A stretch of 64,000 nt of DNA from Alistipes muris. Its GTDB lineage: Bacteria > Bacteroidota > Bacteroidia > Bacteroidales > Rikenellaceae. The stretch is taken from positions 1 to 64,000 of the forward strand of contig NZ_CALPDD010000003.1 of assembly GCF_943193205.1 (NCBI RefSeq). The letters run 5' to 3'. Positions 18,501-27,474 of the stretch are shown here, in pieces. The notes beneath the pieces were generated by a model, which saw nothing but the letters and a program-made list of their open reading frames with translations, had not been told where the DNA came from and searched no databases. The position numbers and the translations under genes are program-made. Each line of letters starts with the position of its first letter. The stretch's first letter is position 1.

Positions 18501-19847
18501 ATGAAACACACGCAGCGGGCCACCTTGGGCGGCAAACTGAGCGCCGTGCTGGTTGCGGCGGGGAGCTCGGTCGGGCTGGGCAACATCTGGCGCTTTCCCT
18601 ACGTAGCGGGAGACAACGGCGGCGGCGCCTTTCTGGCGATATACATCCTGTGCGTACTGATAATAGGACTGCCGCTGATGATTGCCGAATTCTCGGTAGG
18701 CCGCGCGTCGCACAAAAACGCCGTAGGCGCCTATCGTGCACTCGACCGCAAATGGAGCTTCCTGGGCTACAACGGAGTACTGGCGGCATTCCTGATTCTG
18801 GGCTTTTATTTTGTGGTCTCGGGCTGGACGGCGGAGTACATGGTCCACTCGGTGACGGGCGAACTGGCTCGCTACACCACGGCCGAAGAATACACGGCCA
18901 TGTTCGAGCGGTTCATCGGCAACCCGTGGCGACCGCTGCTCTACACATCGGTGTTCATCCTGGCGACCCACTTCATCATCGCGCTGGGAGTACAAAAGGG
19001 CATCGAACGCTCGGCCAAGGTACTGATGCCGCTGCTTTTCGTCATCTTGGTTGCGCTGGCCATCCACTCGCTGCTGATGCCCAACGGAGCCGAGGGGCTG
19101 AAATTCTTCTTGAAACCCGACTTCTCGAAAATTGGCCCGGCAACCGTACTGACAGCCTTGGGACAAGCGTTCTTCTCGCTTTCCATCGGCATCGGAACGA
19201 TGGTGACCTATGCGTCGTACTTCAAGCCCGAAACCAACCTGCGGCACACGGCCCTCAACGTGACGATACTGGACACGCTGGTGGCTCTGCTGGCGGGAAT
19301 CGTCATCTTCCCGGCCGTCTTCAGCGTGGGCATCGAACCCTCGTCGGGGCCGTCGCTGGTATTCATCACCCTGCCGGGAATCTTCAACGGGATGCCGTGG
19401 AGCATGGTCTGGTCGTCGGTTTTCTTCCTGCTACTGATCGTAGCGGCCCTCACGTCGACGATTTCGCTGCACGAAGTCATCACGGCTTACATGCACGAAG
19501 AATGGCACCTGAGCCGCAAAGCCGCGGCATGGGCCACGACGGGAGCCACGATGGTATTGGCAGCCTTGGCATCGCTGTCGCTGGGCGTGCTGAGCGGCTG
19601 GAAAATCTGCGGGCTGAACCTTTTCGATTCGCTGGACTATCTGACGGCCAACATCCTGCTCCCGGCAGGCGGATTCTTTACCTGCATATTTGTCGGCTGG
19701 CGGCTCGATCGCAAAGTGCTCGAAGCACAGGTCACCAACGACGGACACTTGCCGTTCCGCATCCGGAAAGTCTTCGTTTTCCTGCTGCGCTATCTCTGCC
19801 CGGCGGTACTGCTGCTTGTCTTCCTGGATAACTTGGGAGCATTCTGA
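18501..19847 (+). CDS. sodium:neurotransmitter symporter family transporter
   Basis: 448 residues with about 11-12 hydrophobic spans. The N-terminus carries the signature GLGNIWRFPYVAGDNGGGAFL, whose unwound TM1 residues form the Na+ and substrate sites of LeuT-type NSS proteins; the HAEVIT-like segment (SLHEVITAYMHEEW) is also seen. It is an inner-membrane Na+-coupled importer, probably of an amino acid; the substrate cannot be determined. It starts 15 nt after the cytidylyltransferase stop, so it may be the last gene of the fic operon. A strong terminator follows. Confidence 0.9.
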   Translation: MKHTQRATLGGKLSAVLVAAGSSVGLGNIWRFPYVAGDNGGGAFLAIYILCVLIIGLPLMIAEFSVGRASHKNAVGAYRALDRKWSFLGYNGVLAAFLILGFYFVVSGWTAEYMVHSVTGELARYTTAEEYTAMFERFIGNPWRPLLYTSVFILATHFIIALGVQKGIERSAKVLMPLLFVILVALAIHSLLMPNGAEGLKFFLKPDFSKIGPATVLTALGQAFFSLSIGIGTMVTYASYFKPETNLRHTALNVTILDTLVALLAGIVIFPAVFSVGIEPSSGPSLVFITLPGIFNGMPWSMVWSSVFFLLLIVAALTSTISLHEVITAYMHEEWHLSRKAAAWATTGATMVLAALASLSLGVLSGWKICGLNLFDSLDYLTANILLPAGGFFTCIFVGWRLDRKVLEAQVTNDGHLPFRIRKVFVFLLRYLCPAVLLLVFLDNLGAF

Positions 19848-19856
19848 GCCGAACAC

Positions 19857-19892
19857 AAAAAAGAGTTGTCTGCTTACAGACAACTCTTTTTT
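19857..19892. terminator. bidirectional terminator between the NSS transporter and ribH
   Basis: AAAAAAGAGTTGTCTG (19857-19872) pairs perfectly with 19877-19892 across a CTTA loop, giving a U tract on either strand. It serves both converging genes. Confidence 0.92.
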
Positions 19893-19911
19893 ATCGGGGA
19901 TTCCGGACCGT

Positions 19912-20442
19912 CTAATTGATGTTGCGGCGGTCGGGCTCGCGGTCGGGCGAAGCGGCATCCATCTCGACCTGCAACTTCACCATATTGATAGCCGTAGCGG
20001 CGGCTTCGTCGCCCTTGTTGCCCAAACGACCGCCGCAACGGTCGAGGGCCTGCTGCATGTCGTTGACGGTCAGCACGCCGAACGCGACGGGCATGTTCCA
20101 CTGCAACTGCAACTGCGTGATGCCCTGCGTGACGCCCTGGCAGATGAAATCGAAATGACGCGTATCGCCCTGCACGACGCACCCGAGCACGATGACGGCA
20201 TCGACATCGGTATACTCGGCGAAGAACTGGGCACCCAACGCCAGCTCGAACGTACCGGGAACGTACTTGATCTGAATGTTCAGATCGGAACACCCGGCGG
20301 CCCGCAAGGTACGCACAGCACCTTCCAGCAAGGCCTCTGTGACCTCGCGGTTCCATTCGGCCACCACGATGCCGAAGCGCATGTCGGCGGCCGACGGCAG
20401 CGGAGCGTCGAATTTGGAAAGGTTATGATTCCGGGTTGCCAT
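19912..20442 (-). CDS. ribH: 6,7-dimethyl-8-ribityllumazine synthase
   Basis: 176 residues. RibH core motifs: GIVVAEWNREVTEALLEGA, VPGTFELALGAQ, VIVLGCVVQGDTRHFDF (catalytic His region) and VLTVNDMQQALDRCGG. It condenses 5-amino-6-ribitylaminouracil with dihydroxybutanone phosphate in riboflavin synthesis. A short polar C-terminal tail extends beyond the family norm. It lies 8 nt after the TPR protein gene on the same strand, so the two are probably cotranscribed. Confidence 0.95.
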   Translation of the reverse strand: MATRNHNLSKFDAPLPSAADMRFGIVVAEWNREVTEALLEGAVRTLRAAGCSDLNIQIKYVPGTFELALGAQFFAEYTDVDAVIVLGCVVQGDTRHFDFICQGVTQGITQLQLQWNMPVAFGVLTVNDMQQALDRCGGRLGNKGDEAAATAINMVKLQVEMDAASPDREPDRRNIN

Positions 20443-20449
20443 CCGCAGT

Positions 20450-21133
20450 TCAGTTTACGCCGCCCAACAGCTTCTCGGCCTGGCTGGCCTCCATGGACAT
20501 GGGGTAGTCGGCCAAAATACGCTCGCAGAGAGCGGCGGCCTGCGTGCGGTTGCCCGCAGCCTGCTCGGCCAACGCCTGCTTGTAGAGGTACAGGGGTGCC
20601 GTCAAATTGTTGTCCGAAGCCTTGGCGGCCTTGGCGAACAGCTTGGCAGCCTTGGCATAGTCCTGCTGCTCGACAGCGACATCGCCCTGCAAACCGAGAT
20701 TCTGCGCGTTGATGATTTGCCCGGGCAGCCCCTTGACGGGCGAGAACTTGGCCAGGTAAGCGGCGGCGTTCTCCAAATCGCCCATGTGCAGGTAGCAGAT
20801 ACCGGCGTAGTGCTTGGCGAGGTTGCCTGCCGGAGTGGCCCCGTAACGCTCGATGACCTCGAGGAATCCGGCGCCGCTGTCATCGCCCAAAAGCGCCAGC
20901 TCGTAATCGGGCGTCTCCTGCTCGAAACGGTTCTGCGCCTCGGCGATCAAGGCCGCTGCCTTCTCGGCACGCGGAGCGACGACAAGCGCCCGGTAACCGA
21001 AGACCAGCGCCGCCACGACGAACAGCGCGAGAATCAGATAAGACATCGTCCGGCCGTGCTTCTCGAGGAAGGACTCGGTCCGGTTCATTGCTTCGCCGAG
21101 CGATTCCTGCCCGGCAGTCTGCTGATTTGCCAT
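20450..21133 (-). CDS. membrane-anchored TPR protein, YfgM-like
   Basis: 227 residues. One transmembrane helix (SYLILALFVVAALVFGYRAL, about 31-50) follows a short cytosolic N-terminus; the remainder is tetratricopeptide-like helical pairs (AKHYAGICYLHMGDLENAAA, GDVAVEQQDYAKAAKLF). This is the architecture of YfgM/BamD-type ancillary proteins, suggesting a periplasmic-facing scaffold. The function is not established. It is upstream of ribH and divergent from recF. Confidence 0.75.
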   Translation of the reverse strand: MANQQTAGQESLGEAMNRTESFLEKHGRTMSYLILALFVVAALVFGYRALVVAPRAEKAAALIAEAQNRFEQETPDYELALLGDDSGAGFLEVIERYGATPAGNLAKHYAGICYLHMGDLENAAAYLAKFSPVKGLPGQIINAQNLGLQGDVAVEQQDYAKAAKLFAKAAKASDNNLTAPLYLYKQALAEQAAGNRTQAAALCERILADYPMSMEASQAEKLLGGVN

Positions 21134-21276
21134 AATGTATGCTATTGTTAGTTCGTAATCCGTGCGAAGCGGCGACGGGCCGCAGCAATCCGGACAAAGA
21201 TACGAAACTATTCACAATGTACAAGGCCGTGTCGGGGATTTTTTGTAACTTCGCCCCACGAAACACCGCCATTCCC

Positions 21277-22401
21277 ATGCGTCTGAAAAAACTATCGCTG
21301 CTCCACTTCAAGAACATCGCCCGGCAGGAACTGGAATTCTGCCGCGGGGTGAACTGCTTAGTGGGCGACAACGGCGCAGGCAAGACCAACGTGATGGATG
21401 CGATATACTACCTGTCGATGTGCAAGTCGTCGCTGCCGATGACCGACACGCAGAGCATCCGGCACGGCGAAGAGGGCTTCCTGGTCGAGGGCCAGTACGT
21501 CTCGGACGAGGAGAAGAACGAACGCATCGTCTGCTCTTTCACGCGCAAGGGAGGCAAGGTGCTCAAACGCAACGGCAAGGAATACGAACGGCTGGCCGAC
21601 CATGTGGGGCTGGTGCCCGCGGTCATCGTTTCGCCTGCGGACAACGCGCTTATCAGCGATGCGGCCGAAGAACGGCGCCGCTACCTGAACGCATGCATCT
21701 CGCAGCTGGACCGCCCCTACCTGGCGAACGTCATGCGCTATAACGCAGTATTGGCCGAGCGCAACCGACTGCTGAAGATGCAGCCCGACGAAACGATGCT
21801 GGCGATTTACGACGACCAGCTGACCGACTACGGCACGAAGATACACGCCGCGCGCCAAGCCTTTGCCGAACGGCTGCAACCCGTGGTGGCGGAGTACTAC
21901 CGCATCCTCTCGGGCGACCGCGAAGAAGTGGAACTGCACTACAAATCGGAGCTCGGCGAACGGCCTTTCGATGAAATCCTGCGTGCCGCCCGCCAAAAAG
22001 ACCTGGTGAACGAATACACGACCTCGGGCATCCACCGCGACGACCTGACGCTGCGCATCGGCGGCTATCCGCTGCGCAAATACGGCTCGCAGGGGCAGCA
22101 GAAATCGTTTCTTATCACGCTCAAACTGGCCCAATATGCCGTAGTGGCCGAAGCGTGCGGCGAAAAACCGATTCTGCTGCTGGACGACCTGTTCGACAAG
22201 CTGGACGCAGGACGGGTGGAACAACTTATCCGCCTGGTGTCGGACGAAGCGTTCGGCCAGATATTCATCACCGACTGCAACCCGACGCGGCTGAAATCCA
22301 TCCTCGACGAAGCAGGCGGCGAATATGCGCTGTTCACCGTAGCAAACGGCGAAATCGCATCGGAACACGGCCCGACGAACGAAGCTCCCGACGAAGCATG
22401 A
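21277..22401 (+). CDS. recF: DNA replication and repair protein RecF
   Basis: 374 residues from MRLKKLSLLHFKN; the longer in-frame start at 21139 runs through the promoter region. The SMC-like ATPase has Walker A GDNGAGKT (about 30-37), the signature YGSQGQQKSF and Walker B PILLLDDLFDKLD. RecF loads RecA at ssDNA gaps with RecO and RecR; recR lies at 27475. A TAACTTCG (21246-21253) upstream resembles a -7 box. Its stop overlaps the next gene (ATGA). Confidence 0.95.
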   Translation: MRLKKLSLLHFKNIARQELEFCRGVNCLVGDNGAGKTNVMDAIYYLSMCKSSLPMTDTQSIRHGEEGFLVEGQYVSDEEKNERIVCSFTRKGGKVLKRNGKEYERLADHVGLVPAVIVSPADNALISDAAEERRRYLNACISQLDRPYLANVMRYNAVLAERNRLLKMQPDETMLAIYDDQLTDYGTKIHAARQAFAERLQPVVAEYYRILSGDREEVELHYKSELGERPFDEILRAARQKDLVNEYTTSGIHRDDLTLRIGGYPLRKYGSQGQQKSFLITLKLAQYAVVAEACGEKPILLLDDLFDKLDAGRVEQLIRLVSDEAFGQIFITDCNPTRLKSILDEAGGEYALFTVANGEIASEHGPTNEAPDEA

Positions 22402-22688
22402 GACGCACGAAAACCATGCTGATGGGCGACCTGCTGGAAGAATTCTTCCGCCGCCCCCATATAGCGGCCAAGGTAGCCGAGGGAAAACTGCCCGATACCT
22501 GGCGCGCCATCGTGGGCGACCGGGCCGCCGACCTGACGACCGAACTGCGGCTCGAAAGGCATATCCTGCATGTGCGCATCCAATCGAGCGTCCTGCGGCA
22601 GGAACTGTTCTGCCAACGCGAAGCCCTGCAAGAAGAAATCAACCGCCGCTCAGGCATACGGATTGTCCATGCGGTAATTATCCGCTGA
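22398..22688 (+). CDS. DUF721 (DciA-like) protein
   Basis: 96 residues, overlapping the recF stop by 4 nt. The sequence (LLEEFFRRPHIAAKVAEGKLPDTW..., IVGDRAADLT, LHVRIQSSVLRQEL) fits the DUF721 domain, a small KH-like fold. The recF-DUF721 pairing is common in Bacteroidota. In other bacteria DUF721 proteins (DciA) help load the replicative helicase, so a replication role is plausible but inferred. Confidence 0.8.
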   Translation: MRRTKTMLMGDLLEEFFRRPHIAAKVAEGKLPDTWRAIVGDRAADLTTELRLERHILHVRIQSSVLRQELFCQREALQEEINRRSGIRIVHAVIIR

Positions 22689-22692
22689 CCCG

Positions 22693-22731
22693 AAAAGGGG
22701 CTGTCTGACAAATCGCAGACAGCCCCTTTTT
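22693..22731. terminator. bidirectional terminator, GGGGCTGTCTG family
   Basis: AAAAGGGGCTGTCTG (22693-22707) pairs with CAGACAGCCCCTTTT (22716-22730). It ends both recF-DUF721 and the converging nrdJ. Its stem is nearly identical to the terminator at 33658-33708. Confidence 0.92.
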
Positions 22732-22753
22732 CATAATCCGGCAGCAAGCGGCA

Positions 22754-25306
22754 TCAACCGCACTTGGAATAACCGCACGACATGCAGGTGAGACACCCGT
22801 TCTGGTAGGCCATATTCTCCTGCCCGCAGGAAGGACACTTGCCCTTGGACTTGGTACCGTCGGCGATATACTGCTTGATTGCCCGGCAGACGCCCGTTTT
22901 CCACGTATTGATGGACTCGCTGTCGAGGTGCAGCGACTCGATGAGCGACACGGTTTTCTCGATGGGCATGCCGTGACGCAGAACCCCCGAAATGAGCTTG
23001 GCGTAATTCCAGAACTCCTCGTCGAAGAGACGCGAGATGCCGCCGATGGTGTTGGTGTAACCGTAACGGTCCTTATACTGGAAGTCGTAGCGCTTGGAAC
23101 CGTCCTCCTCGCGCACCTTGATGATGAAACCCTTGGTAATCTTACGCGGAATGTACATGGCGTCCTCCTCGATCTTGCCGGTGAAGACCTCGTAAGGCCG
23201 GCCGTCCTGCAAACCGACGAACGCAATCCAATCCTCGGAACCGTTCTTGAACCGCACGATGTCGGCGGGAATCGACTTGGGACGCTTGGGCGCCTGTCCG
23301 GGGTGCTCCTCGCACTTGCGCTTGGACTTGGCCCCTTTCTCAATCAGCACGCCCTCGCGGCATCCGTCGCGGTAGACGGTGACGCCCTTGCAGCCGCACT
23401 CCCACGCGGTCCGGTAGACGTCGGCAACCAACGCCTCGGAGACATTGTTGGGCAGGTTGACCGTGACGGAAATCGAATGGTCGACCCACTTCTGGATGGC
23501 GCCCTGCATCTTGACCTTGGCCACCCAGTCGATGTCGTTGGCCGTGGCCTTGTGATAAGGCGATGCCTCGACCCACTTCTGCAACTCGCTGTCGGAAATG
23601 GAAGCGAGCTTCGAGGTGTCGTAGCCGTTGGCTTCGAGCCACTTGACGAAATTGTGGTGGTAGACGTTGTACTCCTGGAACTTTTCGCCGGTCTCGTCCT
23701 CGAAATCGACGTGCGTGTCGTGGTCCGAGGGATTGATCTTGCGGCGCCGCTTGTAGACGGTGCGGAACACGGGCTCGATGCCGGAAGTGGTCTGCGACAT
23801 GAGCGACGTGGTACCCGTAGGAGCGATGGTCAGCATGGCGATGTTGCGGCGCCCCTTGTCGACCATCTCGGCGTAAAGCCCGGGGTCGGCCTCGCGGATG
23901 CGGGCAATCATGGGGTTGTTCTTCTCCTTGGCGGCATCGTAGACGGCGAACGGACCACGCTCTCCGGCCATCTTGACCGATGCGCGGTAAGCCTCGACGG
24001 CCAGCGTTTTCTGCACCTCGACGGCAAAGGCGATGGCCTCCTCCGAACCGTAACGCAGACCGAGCGCCGCAAGCATGTCGCCCTCGGCCGTGATGCCCAA
24101 CCCGGTACGGCGCCCCTTGAGCGCCATGGTGCGGATTTTCTTCCACAGCTCCAGCTCGACGCGGCGCACGTCCTCGTCCTCCGGGTCGGCGGCGATTTTC
24201 TCGATGATAAGCTCGACTTTCTCCAACTCCAGGTCGATGATGTCGTCCATCATGCGCATGGCCTTGGCGACATGCTGCCTGAACTTGGCGAAGTTGAACT
24301 TAGCCTTCTTGGTGAAAGGCTCGTCGACGTAACTGAGCAGGTTCAGCGCCAACAAACGGCACGAATCGTAGGGACACAACGGAATCTCGCCGCACGGATT
24401 GGTCGACACGGTGACGAAACCTTCGTCGGCATAACAATCGGGCACGCTCTCGCGGATGATGGTATCCCAAAACAGCACGCCGGGCTCGGCCGACTTCCAT
24501 GCGTTGTGGATAATCTTCTCCCACAACTTCCGGGCGTCGATCTGCTGCTCGTAACGGGGCTTCTCGGCGTGGATGGGGAACTGCTGGTGGTACTTCTTCC
24601 CGGCGATGGCGGCGCGCATGAACTCGTCGTCGATCTTGATGGAGACGTTGGCGCCCGTGACCTTGCCCGTATCGACCTTGGCGTCGATGAACCGCTCGGC
24701 GTCGGGGTGCTTGATGGAAAGCGAAAGCATCAACGCCCCGCGGCGGCCGTCCTGCGCCACCTCGCGCGTGGAGTTGGAATAGCGCTCCATGAAAGGCACG
24801 ATACCGGTGGAAGTGAGGGCCGAATTGAGCACGGGACTGCCCGTGGGCCGGATGTGCGAGAGGTCGTGGCCCACGCCGCCGCGCCGCTTCATGAGCTGCA
24901 CCTGCTCCTCGTCCATGCGGAAGATGCCGCCGTAGGAATCAGCGGGATTCTTATGGCCGATGACGAAGCAGTTGGAGAGCGACGCAACCTGGAAATCGTT
25001 GCCGATACCGGTCATGGGACCGCCCTGCGGAATGACGTAGCGGAAGTGGTCGAGCAAGGCGAAGACCTCGTCGGCCGACATGGGATTGGGATACTTCTTC
25101 TCGATACGCTCGATTTCGCGGGCGATGCGCTCGTGCATCTGCCGGGGCGACTTCTCGTAGATGTTGCCGAACGAATCCTTGAGCGCGTACTTGCTGACCC
25201 ACACCGTAGCGGCCAAATCGTCGCCGTCGAAATAGACCTTCGATTCGGCGACGGCGTCGTTGTAGTCGACCTTCTGCGGCGTCGGGGACTGAATGTTTTT
25301 GGACAT
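22754..25306 (-). CDS. nrdJ: vitamin B12-dependent (class II) ribonucleotide reductase
   Basis: 850 residues. Class II RNR features: the SNCFV substrate Cys region, KRRGGVGHDLS, the STNPCGEIPL loop (about 300-308, active-site Cys/Glu), and the NIAMLTIAPTGTTSLMSQTTSGIEP phosphate-binding region. The C-terminus ends with Cys-rich pairs (CPSCGQENM, CLTCMSCGYSKCG) giving a zinc/redox tail. It reduces ribonucleotides using adenosylcobalamin under any oxygen tension. The dependence on B12 fits the cobalamin riboswitch and uptake operon at 45758-52505. Confidence 0.93.
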   Translation of the reverse strand: MSKNIQSPTPQKVDYNDAVAESKVYFDGDDLAATVWVSKYALKDSFGNIYEKSPRQMHERIAREIERIEKKYPNPMSADEVFALLDHFRYVIPQGGPMTGIGNDFQVASLSNCFVIGHKNPADSYGGIFRMDEEQVQLMKRRGGVGHDLSHIRPTGSPVLNSALTSTGIVPFMERYSNSTREVAQDGRRGALMLSLSIKHPDAERFIDAKVDTGKVTGANVSIKIDDEFMRAAIAGKKYHQQFPIHAEKPRYEQQIDARKLWEKIIHNAWKSAEPGVLFWDTIIRESVPDCYADEGFVTVSTNPCGEIPLCPYDSCRLLALNLLSYVDEPFTKKAKFNFAKFRQHVAKAMRMMDDIIDLELEKVELIIEKIAADPEDEDVRRVELELWKKIRTMALKGRRTGLGITAEGDMLAALGLRYGSEEAIAFAVEVQKTLAVEAYRASVKMAGERGPFAVYDAAKEKNNPMIARIREADPGLYAEMVDKGRRNIAMLTIAPTGTTSLMSQTTSGIEPVFRTVYKRRRKINPSDHDTHVDFEDETGEKFQEYNVYHHNFVKWLEANGYDTSKLASISDSELQKWVEASPYHKATANDIDWVAKVKMQGAIQKWVDHSISVTVNLPNNVSEALVADVYRTAWECGCKGVTVYRDGCREGVLIEKGAKSKRKCEEHPGQAPKRPKSIPADIVRFKNGSEDWIAFVGLQDGRPYEVFTGKIEEDAMYIPRKITKGFIIKVREEDGSKRYDFQYKDRYGYTNTIGGISRLFDEEFWNYAKLISGVLRHGMPIEKTVSLIESLHLDSESINTWKTGVCRAIKQYIADGTKSKGKCPSCGQENMAYQNGCLTCMSCGYSKCG

Positions 25307-25448
25307 GGTATCTATATCAATATTTTAATCGTTTCTTCCGAAAACCCGGTTCTGCAAAGATGGCGCATTGCGGCCGAAAAAACCAATTCCGGCCACCCGA
25401 ATTATCCACAAAATATCTACAAAATCCGGAACCCGCTGACAGAGACGG

Positions 25449-25823
25449 CTATCTGACGGCCACGGCGTCGATTTCGACCAAAGCGCCCATCGGAAGCGCG
25501 GCAACCTCGAAGCAGATGCGGGCAGGCATCCGCTCGGTGAAGAACTCGGCATAGACGGCATTCATGGCGGCGAAGTCGGAGATATGCTGCAACAGCACGG
25601 TAGTCTTCACCACGTCGCCGAATCCGTAACCTGCCTCGGCGAGGATATGGCCCAGGTTCGTGAGCGACTGCCGGGTCTGGGCCGCAATGTCCCCGGCCAT
25701 CGTACCCGTGGCACCGTCGACGGGCAGCTGCCCCGAAACATAGAGTGCGCCGTTGGCCTCGACGGCCTGCGAATAAGGACCCACGGCTTTGGGCGCCAAA
25801 GGCGAAGCAATGATCTTTTTCAT
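25449..25823 (-). CDS. ridA: RidA family enamine/imine deaminase
   Basis: 124 residues from MKKIIASPLAPKAVGPYSQA, the conserved RidA N-terminus; longer in-frame starts read through the promoter. The catalytic Arg region (ERMPARICFEVAALPMGALVEID) is intact. RidA hydrolyses reactive 2-aminoacrylate and other enamines released by PLP enzymes. It is divergent from the META lipoprotein gene; TACCTTTG on the minus strand (25865-25872) is its -7 box. Confidence 0.93.
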   Translation of the reverse strand: MKKIIASPLAPKAVGPYSQAVEANGALYVSGQLPVDGATGTMAGDIAAQTRQSLTNLGHILAEAGYGFGDVVKTTVLLQHISDFAAMNAVYAEFFTERMPARICFEVAALPMGALVEIDAVAVR

Positions 25824-25864
25824 AAAGGTATATTGGTTTTTGAACGTTCGGAAAGACACAGAAA

Positions 25865-25892
25865 CAAAGGTATGAAATATTCCGTATATTTG
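25865..25892. promoter_or_regulatory. divergent promoters of ridA and the META lipoprotein
   Basis: On the minus strand TACCTTTG (25865-25872) serves ridA; on the plus strand TATATTTG (25885-25892) serves the gene at 25916. The -7 boxes are 12 nt apart and the promoters overlap, so the two genes may compete or share a regulator. Confidence 0.65.
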
Positions 25893-25915
25893 CTGCATAA
25901 ACGAACGCTGCAACG

Positions 25916-26353
25916 ATGAAAAGAATGCTTGCGCTGGTTCTGCTGGCGTCGCTGGCTGCCGGATGCAGCCACACCAGAGAGTGCCACTGCCACGCCTATC
26001 AGAAGAAATACCGCCGCCCGCTGACGGGAACCGCATGGCAGCTGGTCCAACTTTACGGGCAGAACGTACCGCCCGAAAAAGGCGCCTTCACAGTCACGCT
26101 GTCGCCCGAAGAGGGGCGGATAAGCGGCTCGGGAGCCTGCAACCGGCTGTCGGGCGACTACGCGACCGACGAAACCCGGGCGCTGAAAATCGGGCCGCTC
26201 CGCACAACCCGCATGGCCTGCCCCGGGTTGGAACAAGAACAGAAATTCGTAGAAGCGCTCACAACAACAACCCACTACGACATGGACGGGCCGATGCTGA
26301 TGCTGCTCTGCAACGGAGAACTGCGGGCGGTGTTGCAGGCCACGGACGAATAG
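25916..26353 (+). CDS. META domain (HslJ-like) lipoprotein
   Basis: 145 residues. Signal peptide with lipobox LAAGC (Cys17), then a His/Cys-rich stretch (CHCHAY), then a META domain: LTGTAWQLVQLYGQ, GSGACNRLSGDY, KIGPLRTTRMACPG. HslJ-type proteins are envelope proteins linked to heat or antibiotic stress in other species; a stress role here is inferred. It has its own promoter and terminator. Confidence 0.87.
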   Translation: MKRMLALVLLASLAAGCSHTRECHCHAYQKKYRRPLTGTAWQLVQLYGQNVPPEKGAFTVTLSPEEGRISGSGACNRLSGDYATDETRALKIGPLRTTRMACPGLEQEQKFVEALTTTTHYDMDGPMLMLLCNGELRAVLQATDE

Positions 26354-26372
26354 CCGGATTTCCAACCACGAA

Positions 26373-26398
26373 AAAGCCGCCCTTGCCGGGGCGGCTTT
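26373..26398. terminator. terminator hairpin
   Basis: AAAGCCGCC (26373-26381) pairs with GGCGGCTTT (26390-26398). A-rich and T-containing flanks allow use by both converging genes. Confidence 0.75.
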
Positions 26399-26421
26399 CG
26401 TATCTCCGAAGCGGCGGTCCG

Positions 26422-27420
26422 CTACTTCAGATGGGGATTGACCTTGTGCCACTCGTCGACGGGCGGAATGATACCCATCGAAATGACCTCGTCGCGGAGC
26501 TTGCAAAGGTGGTTATAGCTGTCGGTGAGCTTGGCGTGCTCCTCGGGAGTACCCTGCACGTTCTTGTACTCGACCCCCTTGGGACCGATGGAAGTCTCCA
26601 TGGCCATGAGGATATGCCGGAACTCGTCGTTGTGGACGTAGACCCCGGCGGGATAAGTGAACGCCTTGCCGCCCATGGCCGCGGCAATCATGCAAATCGA
26701 AAGGTAAGCCGGGCTCTGGAACGACGAACGGCCGCGCAAGTCGATGATGTGCTTGCCGCCCTGGATGACGCGCTGCTGCAGCTCGTGCCAGTCGTCCTCG
26801 GGCATTTCATGACCGATGAGCTCCGACAGCGGACGCCCGGCCACCAACGTGGTGGAAGCGAAGACGGCCATCTGCTCGCCGTGACCGCCGTAAGTGCGGC
26901 AGTTGCGGATTTCGTCGGGCGAAATATGGAAGTACTGGGCCAGCTCGGAACGCAGACGCGTGGAATCGAGCGCCGCGAGGGTCGACACCTGCGACGGATG
27001 CAGACCGCCGTGAATCAACGCAACGAGACCCGTGATGTCGGCGGGATTGAAGATGATGACCACATGCTTGACGTCGGGACAATAAGTCCGAATGTCCTTA
27101 CCGAGCTGGGCTGCGATTTCGGCGTTGCCTTTCAAAAGGTCCTCGCGCGTCATGCCGGCCTTGCGGGCGGCACCGCCCGACGAAACGACGTAGGAGGCCC
27201 CGGTGAGCGCATCGCCGATGTCGGAGATCCAGGTGAGGTTCACCCCCTCGAACGCGCAGTGGCGCAGCTCCTCGACAACGCCCTCCAACGCGGGCGCAAA
27301 AGGGTCGTAAAGACAGATGTTGGGCGTCAGCCGCATCATCAGCGCGGTCTGTGCCATGTTGGAACCGATCATGCCGGCCGCGCCGACGATCGTGAGCTTT
27401 TCATTGGTAACGAAATCCAT
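26422..27420 (-). CDS. mdh: malate dehydrogenase
   Basis: 332 residues. The Rossmann NAD site is the modified GAAGMIGSN near the N-terminus; SSGGAARKAGMTR carries the substrate Arg, and RTYGGHGEQM the catalytic His. Interconverts malate and oxaloacetate with NAD(H). With fumarase at 30793 it fits a reductive (fumarate/propionate) branch. The upstream AT-rich gap (27421-27474) contains an AAGATTCTTCGCT...AATGACA motif also found at 11522-11551. Confidence 0.93.
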   Translation of the reverse strand: MDFVTNEKLTIVGAAGMIGSNMAQTALMMRLTPNICLYDPFAPALEGVVEELRHCAFEGVNLTWISDIGDALTGASYVVSSGGAARKAGMTREDLLKGNAEIAAQLGKDIRTYCPDVKHVVIIFNPADITGLVALIHGGLHPSQVSTLAALDSTRLRSELAQYFHISPDEIRNCRTYGGHGEQMAVFASTTLVAGRPLSELIGHEMPEDDWHELQQRVIQGGKHIIDLRGRSSFQSPAYLSICMIAAAMGGKAFTYPAGVYVHNDEFRHILMAMETSIGPKGVEYKNVQGTPEEHAKLTDSYNHLCKLRDEVISMGIIPPVDEWHKVNPHLK

Positions 27421-27474
27421 GATACTATATATTATTAAATTAAGATTCTTCGCTAACGCTCAGAATGACACGTT

